From NCBI GenBank assembly GCA_015680635.1, contig JAABOA010000299.1, positions 3,177-15,130 on the forward strand: a stretch of DNA of 11,954 nucleotides, in the 5' to 3' direction. A program made the position numbers and the translations under genes. Within the stretch, counting starts at the first letter, position 1; each line of letters starts with the position of its first letter. The DNA comes from Lunasporangiospora selenospora (lineage: Eukaryota; Mortierellomycota; Mortierellomycetes; Mortierellales; Mortierellaceae). The notes below the pieces were generated by a model that searched no databases, was not told the DNA's origin, and saw only the letters and a program-made list of their open reading frames with translations. Below, one piece after another: positions 8,984-11,954 of the stretch.

Positions 8984-9166
8984 GGAAAGGATTTGGTGAT
9001 AGGAAAGCAGGTCTGGTACAGAACCCAATGTTTCCCGAGGTTCAAGGTAGATCCATACTCGATCCATAGCTTTCAGCCATTTGCTGATCTTGTTTGAGGA
9101 GGATCCTTCCACGATGAGCGAGCAGTTGTAGCTCTTAGTGTCACTGAGAGGAGGGTATACGAAGGG
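8984..9166 (-). pseudogene. Possible coding remnant, unidentified
   Basis: On the minus strand, 61 codons are open between a TAG (9167-9169) and a TAA (8981-8983). The translation has a protein-like composition, with stretches such as YPPLSDTKSYNCSL, KISKWLKAMDRVWIYLEP and LGSVPDLLSYHQ. It has no ATG at its start, and I found no convincing splice sites at its ends. It could be an exon remnant of a decayed gene or a chance open frame. I do not recognise the family. Confidence 0.2.
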
Positions 9167-10224
9167 CTATGTACAAGTGTTGCCCCACAAGATGATCAAA
9201 GAGACTGACATTGTTTACTTGCAAAGATTGAAAGCTGGTACTTTGATCCCTCTATTTTCTTTTTTCTTTTTTTTTTTTTCACCAGTCAGAAATACTGTTT
9301 GGCGAAATGTAAGCAAAGCAATGCAAGAAAAAAAAAGAGAGGTAGATGAGCGAGACTTTTTCTCGTGAAGCGGATCAAATTCTGATGTTTTGGTTTAAAT
9401 ATGTTTGACATGGAGGCCCTGGGATACTCTAAGGATATCAATGTCCCCCCCCCCAAAGAAGCACTGATAGCAACCTTTTTTCTCTCACTGTTCCTTATTT
9501 TCCAGCTCAGAGAATTTGCTCTAGGCGGAGATGCATCCCCCAAGCCGAAAATGCTTGTCATAAACTCTTGCACAGCGATTTCATAAAGTGCACCTCAAGC
9601 ATCCACGTCCCTGGCTCAACCATACCATGCAATCCCGCCCGGTCGCTAATTCAACTGAGTGCAGATAAAGGCGCCGGTTGAAAATTGCAGTAGTGGCAAA
9701 GAAAAGGCCACATTAGGTTGTTTCGAGGGTTGATGTTACAAGAACCAAAGTGAACTCTCACATCTAAAGACCCCTTTCTCAATGTTGTCCTTTTGTAGAG
9801 CATTTTATTCATATAAGAGATAGTAATAATAAAAAAGAAAAGGGCAGATGTCCCTCCTAATACAAGGCCTGGGGGGGGGGTTTTGCCTCACTAGGCCAAT
9901 CTTCATAGGTCCTGAAGAGAGAGTGGAAAAGAACAAACAACCGCAGCGATAGAGAGTGAAAACTGAAAGGAAAAAGAAAGAATGGAGGGGGTAAAAAATA
10001 AGTTGGTCATTGTTGGTCGCTCACTACCATTGATTGCTGCCTCTGTCATCGTCGCCTCCCTTTTTTTTTGGTATTAAATGGTCTTTAGTGTACTGAACAG
10101 GTGGTCCCATGACAGCATGGTTTGGTTATACTTTGGCGTACGCCTCGCTCGACTTGTATGTGCTGCTGTTTGTTTTGTTTAGTTTTGCTTGCTTTTTTTT
10201 GGGGGGGGGGGAGGTTGGCGCACA

Positions 10225-11291
<1,067 letters not shown>

Positions 11292-11954
11292 CTGAACGTT
11301 GGGAGTGTTTCAATGAGTGGAGAATGGTTAGTGACCAAGAACAGAGATGGTGCTGGTCTTCCCGTGCCATCCGAGCTCCTTTTTTTTGTCCTCTCTGGTT
11401 CGCGTGTCCCTGAGGAGGGATACCAGCGTCCGATTGGGTGACCTCTGCATTCCTCAGGAGAAGGCGACAGGCCCAGGGAGTACAAAGTGCCACACACATA
11501 CACACACACACACCCATTGTCACTCTTGCCCATTCCTCTCCCCGTTGGGTGGCGAGCGCAAAAATTAAAGTCTAGATAGGATAGACAGAAGGGGTTGGCA
11601 GGAAGGAAGGAAGGCTGGACCCTTTATCTGAGCTTGACCGAATCCTTTGGCGGGCAGGTGTTGGTCGCCGAAAAGGTAAAAGATCCGAGTCCAGACAAGC
11701 CAACAGGTGAGCAACCACACACATCCACATCACCTGGGATGGTGGAATGGGATGTGGGCGAGCAAGACGATCGTTCGCAGGGAGCCAATGGTGCCGCAGG
11801 ATGCACCCAATGCATTCGCCAAAGGCTCCCTCTCTTCCCTCTCTCGTGTTTATCGCCCTTTTCCCGCTTCCCGCGCTCGGCCGTGTCGCCAATTCAACCA
11901 ATGCACACACAGACATACACACAAACCAACATCCAGGCCCAACAACCAGCTCAT
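11292..11954 (-). other. Non-coding sequence upstream of the visible tubulin exons
   Basis: Read on the minus strand, this joins the tubulin exon through an acceptor (ACGTTCAG|GTC at 11292), so its near end is intronic. None of the expected N-terminal tubulin sequence is present, and I could place no exon. It contains a (CA)n tract at about 11490-11513 and GGAA repeats at 11601-11613. Either it is one intron of at least 663 nt, with the first 174 codons beyond the window, or it is foreign sequence next to a 5'-truncated copy. Confidence 0.55.
11490..11513. repeat. (CA)n microsatellite
   Basis: A near-perfect CA dinucleotide run with one CATA interruption, in the presumed tubulin intron. Its length is likely to vary between isolates. 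Confidence 0.85.

Larger units (their letters stand above)
8517..10224. other. Convergent intergenic region rich in homopolymer runs
   Basis: No complete gene is supported. The cupredoxin 3' UTR probably covers the first 100 bases or so (A/T-rich, with ATA repeats at 8573-8586). The tubulin 3' UTR enters from the right. A minus-strand AATAAA at 9804-9809 is a possible poly(A) signal, though about 420 nt past the tubulin stop. G or C runs of 10-11 occur at 8824-8834, 8896-8906, 9445-9454, 9871-9880 and 10201-10211, along with several T runs around 9255-9280. One weak minus-strand coding-like stretch is listed separately. Confidence 0.55.

Noticed and set aside
9286-9573. Minus-strand 95-codon open frame
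   Set aside because: No recognisable motifs, spans homopolymer runs, and no splice or promoter context supports it.

Overview
The window looks like nuclear DNA of a filamentous fungus, most likely an early-diverging (Mortierella-type) species. The evidence is the many short spliceosomal introns (about 80-180 nt) with GTRNGN donors, CTAAC/CTGAC-like branch sites and YAG acceptors, a fungal-type beta-tubulin, and a large WD40-like/ion-transport fusion protein of a kind I associate with Mortierellomycota. The lineage is inferred from protein style and was not tested by a search. No tRNA, rRNA, CRISPR array or transposon was recognised.

Layout. 1-1073: non-coding upstream sequence. 1074-7135 (+): one large gene that I rebuilt as about 13 exons and about 1607 codons. 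It runs from a disordered N-terminus, through a beta-rich domain and a WD40-like beta-propeller region, to a helical linker, a six-helix Ion_trans-type channel domain with a GGRYD pore motif, and a C-terminal coiled coil. Two defects stand out: an in-frame TGA at 3810-3812, and a frame change near 2362-2436 that only an unusually short intron or a frameshift explains. The gene is either a recently damaged channel copy, a readthrough case, or carries assembly errors. 7136-8186: intergenic, with a 21-nt tandem repeat and a good TATA box in front of the next gene. 8187-8516 (+): a small secreted cupredoxin (109 aa) in which the usual second copper-binding His is Asn. 8517-10224: intergenic, rich in 10-11 nt G or C runs, with one weak minus-strand coding-like fragment. 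10225-11291 (-): the C-terminal 274 residues of beta-tubulin in three exons. 11292-11954: non-coding, either a long tubulin intron with the 5' exons outside the window or the flank of a truncated copy.

The three genes show no obvious functional link. The channel and cupredoxin genes are on the same strand with separate intergenic regions, and the cupredoxin and tubulin genes converge on the homopolymer-rich spacer at 8.5-10.2 kb.
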